Source of the DNA: JBIOUF01 sp044866695
GTDB taxonomy: Bacteria; Actinomycetota; Actinomycetes; Propionibacteriales; Nocardioidaceae
NCBI GenBank assembly: GCA_044866695.1
Contig: JBIOUF010000215.1
Location: 1 to 23,329 of the forward strand
Reading direction: 5' to 3'
Length of the DNA: 23,329 nucleotides
A program made the position numbers and the translations under genes. Below the pieces are notes generated by a model. That model was not told where the DNA came from and searched no databases. It was given only the letters and a program-made list of their open reading frames with translations. Each line of letters begins with the position of its first letter. The stretch's first letter is position 1. This document shows positions 13,264 through 19,293 of this stretch, in pieces.

Positions 13264-13379
13264 CGGTGGACCCACCAACCAAAGACGTCCTGCGGCTTGA
13301 TGCCGTGGGCGAGAACCCCGGACGGGGCGCGCCCGCCACGTCCGGGTCACCTCAACCAACTCAAGGAGACAAGAGTTGA
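13260..13379 (+). CDS. 39-residue protein, unknown function
   Basis: MTVDPPTKDVLRLDAVGENPG then a Gly/Pro/Ser tail. ATG overlaps the previous stop (ATGA) and the ribosome site of the next gene (AAGGAGAC) lies within its last codons. It may be a leader-like or coupling peptide for the SPFH gene. Confidence 0.45.
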   Translation: MTVDPPTKDVLRLDAVGENPGRGAPATSGSPQPTQGDKS

Positions 13380-14290
13380 TCTGGTTCATTATCACCATCA
13401 CCCTGGCCGTGATCGGAATAGCGATCGTCGGCAAAGGCAAGGTCGTCGTCGATCAAGGGCGGCGAGACGCGCGTGAGATCTCGGTGCGGCCGGTCGGTGC
13501 GCTCGTCCTGGTCGCCGCGTTTCTGACGCTGATCTTCAACGTGTTCACGGTCGTCCCGACCCGCAACATCGCGGTCAGCATGGCGTTCGGCAAGCCCACC
13601 GGCACGTTGGGCAACGGCTTCCACCTGATCGCGCCGTGGGAGTCCACAGAGGAGTACGACGCGGCGATCCAGACGCTGAAGTTCGACGGCGACAAGGACG
13701 ACGAGGACTCCAAGAGCGCACCCACCGTGCGTCTGGCCAACGCGGCCACGGCGCGGGTGGATGTGACGGTCCAGTGGCAGATCGACCCGAACTCGGACAT
13801 CCGCCAGCTTCACCTGGACTACCGCAACTTCGACAACATCCAGGACAACGTGGTCCGCCGCCAGCTGACCGGGGCGCTCAACGCGGTGTTCGAAACATAT
13901 GACCCGCTGGTGGCGCTCAAGGGCGGCCAGCAGCAGACCACCTTGGCGGCCCTGGCGGAGAAGGTGCACGTCCAGTTGGCCAAGCAGCTGCCGGGTGGGC
14001 TGATCGTGCGGTCGGTGACGATCCCGCTGATCCGCTTCGACGCCAAGGTTCAGGAGGCGTTGGACAAGTTCCAGCAGGAGATCGCGGCGACGCAGATCGC
14101 CAACCAGCGTCTGTTGACGGCTGAGGCGCAGAAGGCCGCCAACGACAAGCTGGCGACGGCGAACAACACGACGGGTGTGCTGTACCAGAACTGTCTGGAC
14201 ATGACAGAGCGGCTGGCGCAGCAGGGCAAGGGCTTGCCGGCTGCGTGGTCGTGTGGCGCACCTCCGGCCACGGTCGTCCCAGTGAAGTAG
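13376..14290 (+). CDS. SPFH / band-7 domain membrane protein
   Basis: 304 residues from TTG 13376, supported by AAGGAGAC at 13363-13370. Two N-terminal TM helices (about 1-19 and 41-61) precede a prohibitin-like SPFH domain (about 62-235). It opens with VPTRNIAVSMAFGKPTGTLGNGFHLIAPWE, then has RVDVTVQWQIDPNSDIRQLHLDY and GLIVRSVTIPLIRFDAKVQEAL. A helical, Ala/Gln-rich coiled coil follows (AATQIANQRLLTAEAQKAANDKLA). SPFH proteins form large membrane-bound rings and often regulate proteases or membrane state. In a phage this could concern superinfection exclusion, lysis timing or membrane protection; none is demonstrated. Last gene before a hairpin. Confidence 0.88.
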   Translation: MIWFIITITLAVIGIAIVGKGKVVVDQGRRDAREISVRPVGALVLVAAFLTLIFNVFTVVPTRNIAVSMAFGKPTGTLGNGFHLIAPWESTEEYDAAIQTLKFDGDKDDEDSKSAPTVRLANAATARVDVTVQWQIDPNSDIRQLHLDYRNFDNIQDNVVRRQLTGALNAVFETYDPLVALKGGQQQTTLAALAEKVHVQLAKQLPGGLIVRSVTIPLIRFDAKVQEALDKFQQEIAATQIANQRLLTAEAQKAANDKLATANNTTGVLYQNCLDMTERLAQQGKGLPAAWSCGAPPATVVPVK

Positions 14291-14300
14291 CTGGGACGTT

Positions 14301-14336
14301 TTGGGGCGTTGGGCCGACGTTTAGTTGACGCCCCAA
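14301..14336 (+). promoter_or_regulatory. Intergenic stem-loop after the SPFH gene
   Basis: TTGGGGCGT (14301-14309) pairs perfectly with ACGCCCCAA (14328-14336), 18-base loop. No T run follows, so it is a weak terminator at best. It may stabilise the 3' end or act as a processing site. Confidence 0.5.
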
Positions 14337-14372
14337 CACAGAAACCACTTCATCAACCAAGATTGGACGCTC

Positions 14373-14858
14373 ATGAGCATCACCGATGAACGCATCGAGG
14401 AGATCGCGCTCGACGCGGTCAAGGAAGCGCTGCGAGACCTCGTCCACGACCGCATGGGGCAAGGCGAGCTGCTCTCCGACTACCTGCCGAAGAACGCATC
14501 GGAGGCGGAGGTTGAGGCCGCGTGCGACCGGCTGGAGGCCGAGTTCAAACGCCATCTCGCGCCCTACGAGGCCGAGCAGCCAGCCGAACCCGCCACCGAG
14601 CGCCCGTTGGTCGCCTGCAAAGCACCCAACCCATGGCAACCCGGCCACTTCTGCCGCCGGCCACTCGGTCACAGCGGCACCGTCTGCGACTACGTGCCCG
14701 CCGACCAGCTCCCCGACAGCGCCGACGACGAGGAACGTGAAAACAACGCCCTGCTCAACGCCGAAGCCGACGAGCGCGACCAGCCGGCCAAGCATCCGTT
14801 CGAGGACGCGGTGCTGCACGAGGCGGACAAGGCGCTGCTTTACGGCGGCCCTCAGTAG
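14373..14858 (+). CDS. Acidic protein with Cys/His knuckle, unknown function
   Basis: 161 residues from ATG 14373 (an upstream TTG 14325 is in frame but lies in the hairpin). Helical start (ERIEEIALDAVKEALRDLVHDRM), then a short zinc-like motif (CKAPNPWQPGHFCRRPLGHSGTVCDY, residues about 86-111) and an acidic helical tail. The Cys/His segment resembles small phage zinc knuckles. Function unknown. Confidence 0.65.
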   Translation: MSITDERIEEIALDAVKEALRDLVHDRMGQGELLSDYLPKNASEAEVEAACDRLEAEFKRHLAPYEAEQPAEPATERPLVACKAPNPWQPGHFCRRPLGHSGTVCDYVPADQLPDSADDEERENNALLNAEADERDQPAKHPFEDAVLHEADKALLYGGPQ

Positions 14859-14868
14859 ATCAACCCCT

Positions 14869-14901
14869 GCCCGCGTTCCGGGCTTCTCCAGGGACGCGGG
14901 C
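14869..14901 (+). promoter_or_regulatory. Intergenic stem-loop before 14924
   Basis: GCCCGCGT (14869-14876) and ACGCGGGC (14894-14901), perfect 8-base stem, 17-base loop. It lies just upstream of the ribosome site GGAG for the TTG start at 14924. Same layout as hairpins 14301-14336 and 15284-15312. Confidence 0.5.
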
Positions 14902-14923
14902 ACCAAACCGAACGGAGATCAAC

Positions 14924-15274
14924 TTGAAACCGAGCATCGGCCGGATCGTCCACTACGTCTCGTATGGCACGCCTGGAGGCGAGTTCCCGAGCGTGTGCCG
15001 GGCGGCGATCATCACCGAGGTCGACCCGACCGAGTCGCGGATCCTCGGCGGTCCCGGCCGCGTCGGCCTGGCCGTACTGAACCCGACCGGGATCTTCCTG
15101 CACTCGCTGAGCGCAGGCGGAAGCAAGTTCAACGACGGCGCCGAGACGCCCGGAGATCCGGACTGCCCACACAAGGCGACCCACGGCAACCCGCACCGCT
15201 ACTGCTCGTGCGGCTGGATCGAGGCGCAGCTGCGCGGCGGCACCTGGCACTGGCCTGAGCGCGTCGAAAGCTGA
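14924..15274 (+). CDS. Conserved-looking phage protein with C-terminal Cys motif
   Basis: 116 residues from TTG 14924 (GGAG at 14914-14917). Beta-rich N-terminal part (GRIVHYVSYGTPGGEFPSVCRAAIITEVDP, then GRVGLAVLNPTGIFLHSL). The end has CPHKATHGNPHRYCSCGW, a probable zinc site. The style matches hypothetical proteins often seen in actinophage genomes; function is unknown. Confidence 0.7.
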   Translation: MKPSIGRIVHYVSYGTPGGEFPSVCRAAIITEVDPTESRILGGPGRVGLAVLNPTGIFLHSLSAGGSKFNDGAETPGDPDCPHKATHGNPHRYCSCGWIEAQLRGGTWHWPERVES

Positions 15275-15283
15275 CCCCAGACC

Positions 15284-15312
15284 GCCCGCCCTCGTCGCTA
15301 GCGGGGGCGGGC
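15284..15312 (+). promoter_or_regulatory. Intergenic stem-loop before 15332
   Basis: GCCCGCCC (15284-15291) and GGGCGGGC (15305-15312), perfect 8-base stem, 13-base loop, followed by the strong ribosome site GAAGGAGG. Confidence 0.5.
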
Positions 15313-15331
15313 CCAACTGAAGGAGGCCAAC

Positions 15332-15547
15332 ATGGGCCTAGACCTGGAAGCCGCCGAGCGGCGCTCTGAGCGCTTCCTGGCGCGGCTGGCAGGCAAGCAG
15401 GAGGGCAGTGTCTCGCTCGCGGGACAGATCTCGGCGGCGGACGTCCCGGATCTGATTGCCGAGATCCGGCGGCTTTCCGGCCGGGACGACGTCGAGGAGA
15501 CCGCAGCTGACCGGTTCCACGACCGGATCGAGCGTGAGTGCGTATGA
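15332..15547 (+). CDS. Small helical protein, unknown function
   Basis: 71 residues with an excellent ribosome site (GAAGGAGG, 15318-15325). Two charged helices (DLEAAERRSERFLARLAGKQEG and DVPDLIAEIRRLSGRDDVEETAADRFHDRIE). Its stop overlaps the next ATG (ATGA). No family recognised. Confidence 0.6.
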   Translation: MGLDLEAAERRSERFLARLAGKQEGSVSLAGQISAADVPDLIAEIRRLSGRDDVEETAADRFHDRIERECV

Positions 15548-15654
15548 GCTTCTTGCGCAGGTTGACGTTGCTTCATTGGGCTGCGCTACTTGTGGCCGGT
15601 GTTGAGGTCGCCGGCTTGTTGCTGCTGGCGGTAATCGTGGTGGTCTCGCCGTGA
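15544..15654 (+). CDS. 36-residue single-TM protein
   Basis: MSFLRRLTLLHW followed by one long hydrophobic helix (AALLVAGVEVAGLLLLAVIVVVSP). ATGA and GTGA overlaps to both neighbours support translation. Basic N-terminus predicts N-in topology. Role unknown. Confidence 0.5.
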   Translation: MSFLRRLTLLHWAALLVAGVEVAGLLLLAVIVVVSP

Positions 15655-15899
15655 GCGTGATCGCCTGCTACGCCAAGTGCTGGAACTGCATGCTCGACGG
15701 CGGCCACCCGAACAAGCCCCACACGTGGATGGGCGACGAGGACATCGAGCACGACAAGGATGTTGAGCGGCCGTCCACACCAGAGGGCTGGGAGGCGCTC
15801 GCGCAGTCGCATCCGTGCGCCTGCCGGTGCGGTGGAGGTAAGGGCGGTTGCGAGTTCATCCCTGACGGGCCAGCTGCCGAGGCGGGTGGTCAGCCGTGA
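15651..15899 (+). CDS. Cys-rich small protein
   Basis: 82 residues. CYAKCWNC (6-13), H19 and H24, then HPCACRCGGGKGGCEF (about 54-69) give seven cysteines, suggesting one or two zinc sites. The C-terminal codons (AEAGGQP) lie in a 22-base sequence repeated with one mismatch at the end of the gene at 17039-17227. GTGA overlap with the transporter gene. Confidence 0.6.
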   Translation: MSVIACYAKCWNCMLDGGHPNKPHTWMGDEDIEHDKDVERPSTPEGWEALAQSHPCACRCGGGKGGCEFIPDGPAAEAGGQP

Positions 15900-16462
15900 G
15901 CGCGTCTTTCTCCCGCCCGTTCCGGGTCACCTACCCGCCGATGTGGCTGAAGTTCACCGCATGTGCCGCCTTCTGCTTGCTCGTGGTCGCCGCGAATTGG
16001 CTCACCACCGTCTACGGCCTTGTTCCGGTCGGGCTTGGCCTGATGGCGACGGCTGGGACGTGGTGTGCCGGGCTGGTTCTACTGGCGCGCGATGTCGTCC
16101 AGGACCTCACCGGACGTGTCGCCGTCCTGGTGCTGATTGCCGCCGCCGCGATCGGCAGCGCGGTGCTCGCCGGTCCGCAACTGGCCCTCGCTTCTGGGGC
16201 CGCGTTCGCAGTCAGCGAGTTGGCCGACCTCGCGGTCTATTCGCCGTTGCGCCGCAAGGGCTGGGGTCGCGCAGCGTTCCTGTCCGGCCTGGTCGGCTCG
16301 GCCGTGGACAGCGTGCTGTTCCTGGCTATCGCGGGGTTCCCGGTCTGGCAGGCGATGCCTGGCCAGATGTTCGCCAAGATGGCCGCCACCGTGGCCGTCG
16401 TCACCCCCGTGGTGGTGGGCCGTGCATTACTTCGCAACCGCCTCCGGCCCCAAGGTGCGTGA
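15896..16462 (+). CDS. VUT-family (YhhQ-like) queuosine-precursor transporter
   Basis: 188 residues with about six hydrophobic helices from residue 19 on. Characteristic elements of the VUT/YhhQ family are the charged loop ARDVVQDLTGR after the second helix, ASGAAFAVSELADLAVYSPLRRKGWGRAAFLSGLVGSAVDSVLFLAI, and a final helix before the basic end RALLRNRLRPQGA. Members import 7-cyano- or 7-aminomethyl-7-deazaguanine (preQ0/preQ1). Gene neighbours are decisive here: it overlaps by 41 bases a DpdA/TGT-like gene that would use such a base. GTG start overlaps the previous stop (GTGA). Confidence 0.8.
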   Translation: MSASFSRPFRVTYPPMWLKFTACAAFCLLVVAANWLTTVYGLVPVGLGLMATAGTWCAGLVLLARDVVQDLTGRVAVLVLIAAAAIGSAVLAGPQLALASGAAFAVSELADLAVYSPLRRKGWGRAAFLSGLVGSAVDSVLFLAIAGFPVWQAMPGQMFAKMAATVAVVTPVVVGRALLRNRLRPQGA

Positions 16463-17042
16463 GGCCATGGACTCAGGACTACTCGGCCAGATCGTCACCC
16501 CTGCTGCCGGCAACCGGCTGGAGGCGGGGCGACGCTGGTGCGCCGACAACGCCGCGTTCTCCGGCGGGTACCCGGGCGACGACGCCTACCTGGCATGGCT
16601 TGAGGCCCGGGCACACCTGGCCCACCTTTGTGCGTTCGCAGTCGCCCCAGATGTGCCCTTCGACGCCGCCGCCACGCTCAAAATGTCGGCACCGATGCTG
16701 CCCCGCATCCGCCAGCTCGGCTACCCGGCGGCGCTGTGCGCCCAGGACGGCCTAGAAGACCTTGAGATCCCGTGGGCCGACTTCGACGTGCTGTTCATCG
16801 CAGGCTCGACCGAATGGAAACTCAGCAAGGCCGCCCGGGACATCACCTTCGAGGCCAAGCGTCGCGGCGTGTGGGTCCACATGGGCCGGGTCAACTCGTT
16901 CCGTCGGCTCCAGTACGCGGCGGCGATCGGCTGCGACTCCTGCGACGGCACGTTCCTCGCCTTCGGCCCGGACAAGAACCTCGACCAACTCATCGGCTGG
17001 CTCGACGAGATCGCAATCCAACTGCCCTGGGGGATGCCATGA
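16422..17042 (+). CDS. DpdA/tRNA-guanine-transglycosylase-like protein
   Basis: 206 residues from GTG 16422, chosen because the coding-like sequence HYFATASGPKVREAMDSGLLGQIVTP begins there; GTG 16455 and ATG 16467 are alternatives. Motifs in order are YFATASGPKV, TPAAGN, ADNAAF (41-46), APD (75-77), AQDGLEDL (107-114), FIAGSTEWKLS (125-134), VHMGRVNS (152-159) and GCDSCDGTFLAFGPD (170-184). This is the compact TGT-like barrel recalled from actinophage genomes and related to enzymes that swap guanine for 7-deazaguanine. Adjacent to a precursor importer, it may modify phage DNA or a tRNA. No de novo preQ0 genes (queC/D/E, folE) are in the window. Substrate is inferred. Confidence 0.7.
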   Translation: MHYFATASGPKVREAMDSGLLGQIVTPAAGNRLEAGRRWCADNAAFSGGYPGDDAYLAWLEARAHLAHLCAFAVAPDVPFDAAATLKMSAPMLPRIRQLGYPAALCAQDGLEDLEIPWADFDVLFIAGSTEWKLSKAARDITFEAKRRGVWVHMGRVNSFRRLQYAAAIGCDSCDGTFLAFGPDKNLDQLIGWLDEIAIQLPWGMP

Positions 17043-17227
17043 GGCGTGAGATCGATCCTGGACCCAACGTCCTGCCGCCCGACCACACCCGCGAGGACTA
17101 CGACTTCGACTACAAGGAAGGCGTCAGGGTGCAGATCCGCATCGCCGGTAGCCCGTCGATGGTGTGGTGCAAGCGCCACGGCTGGGAAGAGGAACTGTCC
17201 GCCGAGGCGGGAGGTCAGCCGTCGTGA
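17039..17227 (+). CDS. Small protein, unknown function
   Basis: 62 residues (REIDPGPNVLPPDHTREDYDFDYKEG, then VRVQIRIAGSPSMVWCKRHGW). ATGA overlap with the DpdA-like gene suggests it is co-translated with it. The end (SAEAGGQPS) sits in the repeated 22-base boundary sequence also found at 15876-15897. Its 3' end overlaps, tail to tail, the minus-strand gene ending at 17215. Confidence 0.6.
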   Translation: MRREIDPGPNVLPPDHTREDYDFDYKEGVRVQIRIAGSPSMVWCKRHGWEEELSAEAGGQPS

Positions 17228-17532
17228 TCTGGTCCGGTCTCGGGTTCAGGGGAGGCGGGACGACGCCTGCGGGGTGGCTCGACATCGACGAGCGGCGGGA
17301 CGTTGGCCTTGCGGGCGAGCTTGCGGACGTGCGAGGGGTGCCAGCCGACGAACATGCCGACGTCGGCGGGTTTCTTCCGGTCGGACAGCTCGGCGACGAT
17401 TGCCTGCCGGAGTTCCTCCAGGGCCGCCTCATAGACGGTCTCCGCTTCGCGGGCAGCGTCTCGTGCTGCTCGCAGCCGCTCGCTCGCTTCGTAGGCCGCC
17501 ACGTCGCGAGTGTCGCACATGGTCGAGGTCAT
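17215..17532 (-). CDS. HTH protein, divergent from the GIY-YIG gene
   Basis: 105 residues from ATG 17532 (ATG 17520 is possible). A coiled-coil N-terminus (ASERLRAARDAAREAETVYEAALEELRQ) precedes a helix-turn-helix (VAELSDRKKPADVGMFVGWHPSHVRKLARKANV) and a Pro/Arg-rich tail. This is a common layout in actinophage regulators. The frame continues upstream to 17616 but would cross the operator repeats. It faces away from the GIY-YIG gene over a shared promoter region and probably regulates both. It is the only minus-strand gene after position 3400. Confidence 0.7.
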   Translation of the reverse strand: MTSTMCDTRDVAAYEASERLRAARDAAREAETVYEAALEELRQAIVAELSDRKKPADVGMFVGWHPSHVRKLARKANVPPLVDVEPPRRRRPASPEPETGPDHDG

Positions 17533-17557
17533 GCGAATCAGTGTATTCGATCCCGCA

Positions 17558-17604
17558 AGCCTGAGCCCTAAGGCTTGAGCCCATAGGCTAAGATTTTCTA
17601 CGTA
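17558..17604. promoter_or_regulatory. Divergent promoter with tandem AGCC-N4-GGCT operators
   Basis: AGCC-ctaa-GGCT (17564-17575) and AGCC-cata-GGCT (17578-17589) are two palindromes with a 14-base period, preceded by an extra AGCC half-site (17558-17561). For the rightward gene, TTGAGC (17575-17580) and TACGTA (17599-17604) are possible -35/-10 boxes with an 18-base spacer, so a bound protein would cover the -35. The HTH protein encoded to the left is the obvious ligand. Confidence 0.55.
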
Positions 17605-17633
17605 GGGACGGACCACATGGGGCGGAGGAGAAC

Positions 17634-18251
17634 ATGCCCGGAGATTCGGAGTTGGGGGCGTTTCGGCGCTACGAGGAGCTGGAGGCCACGGCCGCGCACA
17701 TCGTGAACATACAGTCCAAAATGGATCGTCTTGCGCGGGTCAAGCTAGATGCCTGGGCGCAGCTGCTAGCTGGCGTGAACCGCGAGTTCCTCGGGGAGGA
17801 AGAGCTAGCCGAACTCATCGAGGACATGAAGGCATCCTTCGGCGAGGGTTTCAGCAAGTTCTGGAACGCCCACATGCCTGCCACCCTTTCCTGTGTCAAG
17901 GTCCGGACCGCCGTGACCCAGCGGCGACTCAGGCGCGCCGAGTACGAGCGCAACCGTCCTAATGGCCCGACGGCCGGTACATGGGTTGGAACGTTCCCAA
18001 TCAGCTGGGAGCAGCCGATCGCGCTTTGGGGTCAGGCGGTGGTTTACGTCCTGTTCGACGGCCGAAACGATCCCGCGTATGTGGGTAGCACGGACAACCT
18101 CCCTCTCCGCCTGAGGAAGCACGAGCGGGAAAAGCCAGGCCTGGCCCGCTGGATGGCATACCGATGCGTTGACCGCGAAGACGCGTACCGCCTCGAAGAC
18201 AAGCTCCTCAAGGAACACAAGCCACACCTGAACAAACGGCGGGGCAGGTAG
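17634..18251 (+). CDS. GIY-YIG nuclease domain protein
   Basis: 205 residues, ribosome site GGAGGAG (17624-17630). The N-terminal 130 residues are helical (ELEATAAHIVNIQSKMDRLARVKLDAW...) and of unknown fold. The C-terminus (about 134-205) is a GIY-YIG-type domain: VVYVLF and AYVGST in place of GIY and YIG, Arg in LPLRLRKHE, a Glu in AYRLEDKLLKEH, and the final PHLNK. The metal-binding Glu and key Arg are there, so it may be active. With its own promoter and a divergent regulator this is a self-contained module, such as a homing-type or anti-competitor nuclease. Confidence 0.82.
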   Translation: MPGDSELGAFRRYEELEATAAHIVNIQSKMDRLARVKLDAWAQLLAGVNREFLGEEELAELIEDMKASFGEGFSKFWNAHMPATLSCVKVRTAVTQRRLRRAEYERNRPNGPTAGTWVGTFPISWEQPIALWGQAVVYVLFDGRNDPAYVGSTDNLPLRLRKHEREKPGLARWMAYRCVDREDAYRLEDKLLKEHKPHLNKRRGR

Positions 18252-18298
18252 CTCGCGACTAGGGGCGAGTTGGCACACTCCCGCGTTCGAGTCGCGGG
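18252..18298 (+). promoter_or_regulatory. Two stem-loops downstream of the GIY-YIG gene
   Basis: CTCGC (18252-18256) pairs with GCGAG (18265-18269). CCCGCG (18280-18285) pairs with CGCGGG (18293-18298) over the loop TTCGAGT. No T run follows. The second hairpin has the exact shape of a tRNA T-arm, discussed as a finding. They lie in the 106-base gap between genes. Confidence 0.45.
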
Positions 18299-18357
18299 CG
18301 CCCACGCAAGGCAACGGGTTCAACAACCGAATAGCCACAACCGAAACGAGGGGGACT

Positions 18358-19293
18358 GTGGCGTACTGGATTGACGATGGATTCGACACCTGGCCCGAGA
18401 CTGTTCGGGCCGGCAAGGCTGCTGCGGGACTCTACGTCTGCTGTGGTGCCTGGATCGCGCGCAGTATCGGCAACGGCAGCATCACCGAAGCGGTGGTCCC
18501 GGCTGAGATTGCGACGATGTACGGCACGCCGGAGTGGGTCGCGAAGCTGCTTCTTGTCGGCCTCTGGACGGCCGAAGGAGCGGGGTATCGAGACGTCCGA
18601 TACCACGGCATGGGCAACCCGACCGCGGAGAAGGTCGCTCGCGACAAGGCGCAGGCGGCCAAACGGCAAACCTTGTTCAAGAACCCGGCGCTACGCAAGG
18701 CGATCTGCCTGCGGGACAAGGACTCGTGCCGCTTCTGCGGGGTGAAGGTCAAGTGGACCGATCGCAAGGGCGAGCAGAGCGGTACCTACGACAAGGTGGA
18801 TCCTGCCGGGCCAAACGAGTTCGACAACATCGTGGTGTGCTGCCGGGCTTGCCTCGCCGCGAAGGGTGATCGGTCGCCGCAGGAGGCGGGCATGGTCCTT
18901 CGTCAGGTCCCTGGATCCAAGTCGGATTTAAATCCGATCCAGAACGGATTTGAAGCAGAACAGGTTAGCAACGCCACCCCTTCCCTTCCCCCCTCTAAAG
19001 AGGGGAAGGGAGAGCGCCCGCCCGCTTCGCAGGGCGGAGCGCGCGCTCTCCCACCAGACCCGCCCCCACCTGAGTCGGTGGCTGATGTTGAAAACCCCGA
19101 CTGGCGTCGCATGCCCGCCTTCGGCACCGAACGGGATCCGGCAGAGGTCGAGCGTTCCTCGGCACGCGCGGCCCAGATCCGGGCGACGCTGCGCCGGCCG
19201 GGGCGACTCGAACTGGTGCGAGATCCGGTTGACGGCCTGTCCGCGCTCGATGCAGCGCTCGCTGATTTACCCACAGAAGAGGAGGCCTCATGA
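18358..19293 (+). CDS. Replication-organiser-like protein with degenerate HNH domain
   Basis: 311 residues from GTG 18358. Residues 1-90 (AYWIDDGFDTWPETVRAGKAAAGLYVCCGAWIARS, then VVPAEIATMYGTPEWVAKLLLVGLW) look like the winged-helix N-terminus of phage replication organisers. A basic helix (AEKVARDKAQAAKRQTLFKNPALRKAICLRDKDS) leads into an HNH-like fold with CRFC (124-127), TYDKV (143-147) and CCRAC (161-165). The usual TYDHV His is Lys146, and the later CNxRKG reads CLAAKG. Residues 185-245 are a Pro/Gly/Lys-rich linker whose DNA is strongly palindromic. The C-terminus (about 245-311) is helical and acidic. Probably binds an origin and loads the helicase. Confidence 0.75.
   Translation: MAYWIDDGFDTWPETVRAGKAAAGLYVCCGAWIARSIGNGSITEAVVPAEIATMYGTPEWVAKLLLVGLWTAEGAGYRDVRYHGMGNPTAEKVARDKAQAAKRQTLFKNPALRKAICLRDKDSCRFCGVKVKWTDRKGEQSGTYDKVDPAGPNEFDNIVVCCRACLAAKGDRSPQEAGMVLRQVPGSKSDLNPIQNGFEAEQVSNATPSLPPSKEGKGERPPASQGGARALPPDPPPPESVADVENPDWRRMPAFGTERDPAEVERSSARAAQIRATLRRPGRLELVRDPVDGLSALDAALADLPTEEEAS
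18914..18951. repeat. Palindrome and CGGATTT repeats inside the replication gene
   Basis: TCGGATTTAAATCCGA (18922-18937) is a perfect 16-base palindrome, followed by a further CGGATTT (18945-18951). The stretch is much more AT-rich than its surroundings. Iteron-like repeats and a palindrome within the middle of a replication-protein gene recall lambda ori inside gene O. Confidence 0.55.
18983..19052. repeat. Nested hairpins in the linker-coding DNA
   Basis: Hairpin A: CCCTT then C6 and TCT (18983-18996) pairs with AGAGGGGAAGGG (18999-19010), with a two-base bulge. Hairpin B: GGGAGAGCGC (19008-19017) pairs perfectly with GCGCTCTCCC (19043-19052) around an inner CCGCCC (19018-19023) and GGGCGG (19032-19037). 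Together with the palindrome at 18922 they occupy the coding region of the unstructured linker, which tolerates such sequence. Origin structure, transcription pause or RNA switch are options. Confidence 0.6.

Noticed and set aside
13917..14906. 329-residue minus-strand open frame
   Set aside because: Antisense to the SPFH gene and the 14373 gene; includes the reverse of both coding regions and the hairpin.
14386..15258. 290-residue plus-strand open frame
   Set aside because: Overlaps two better-supported genes in another frame and is Ser/Thr/Arg/Pro-rich with no motif.
18983..19052. Intrinsic terminator
   Set aside because: The hairpins are strong but lie inside a coding frame that continues intact for 80 codons, and no T run follows.
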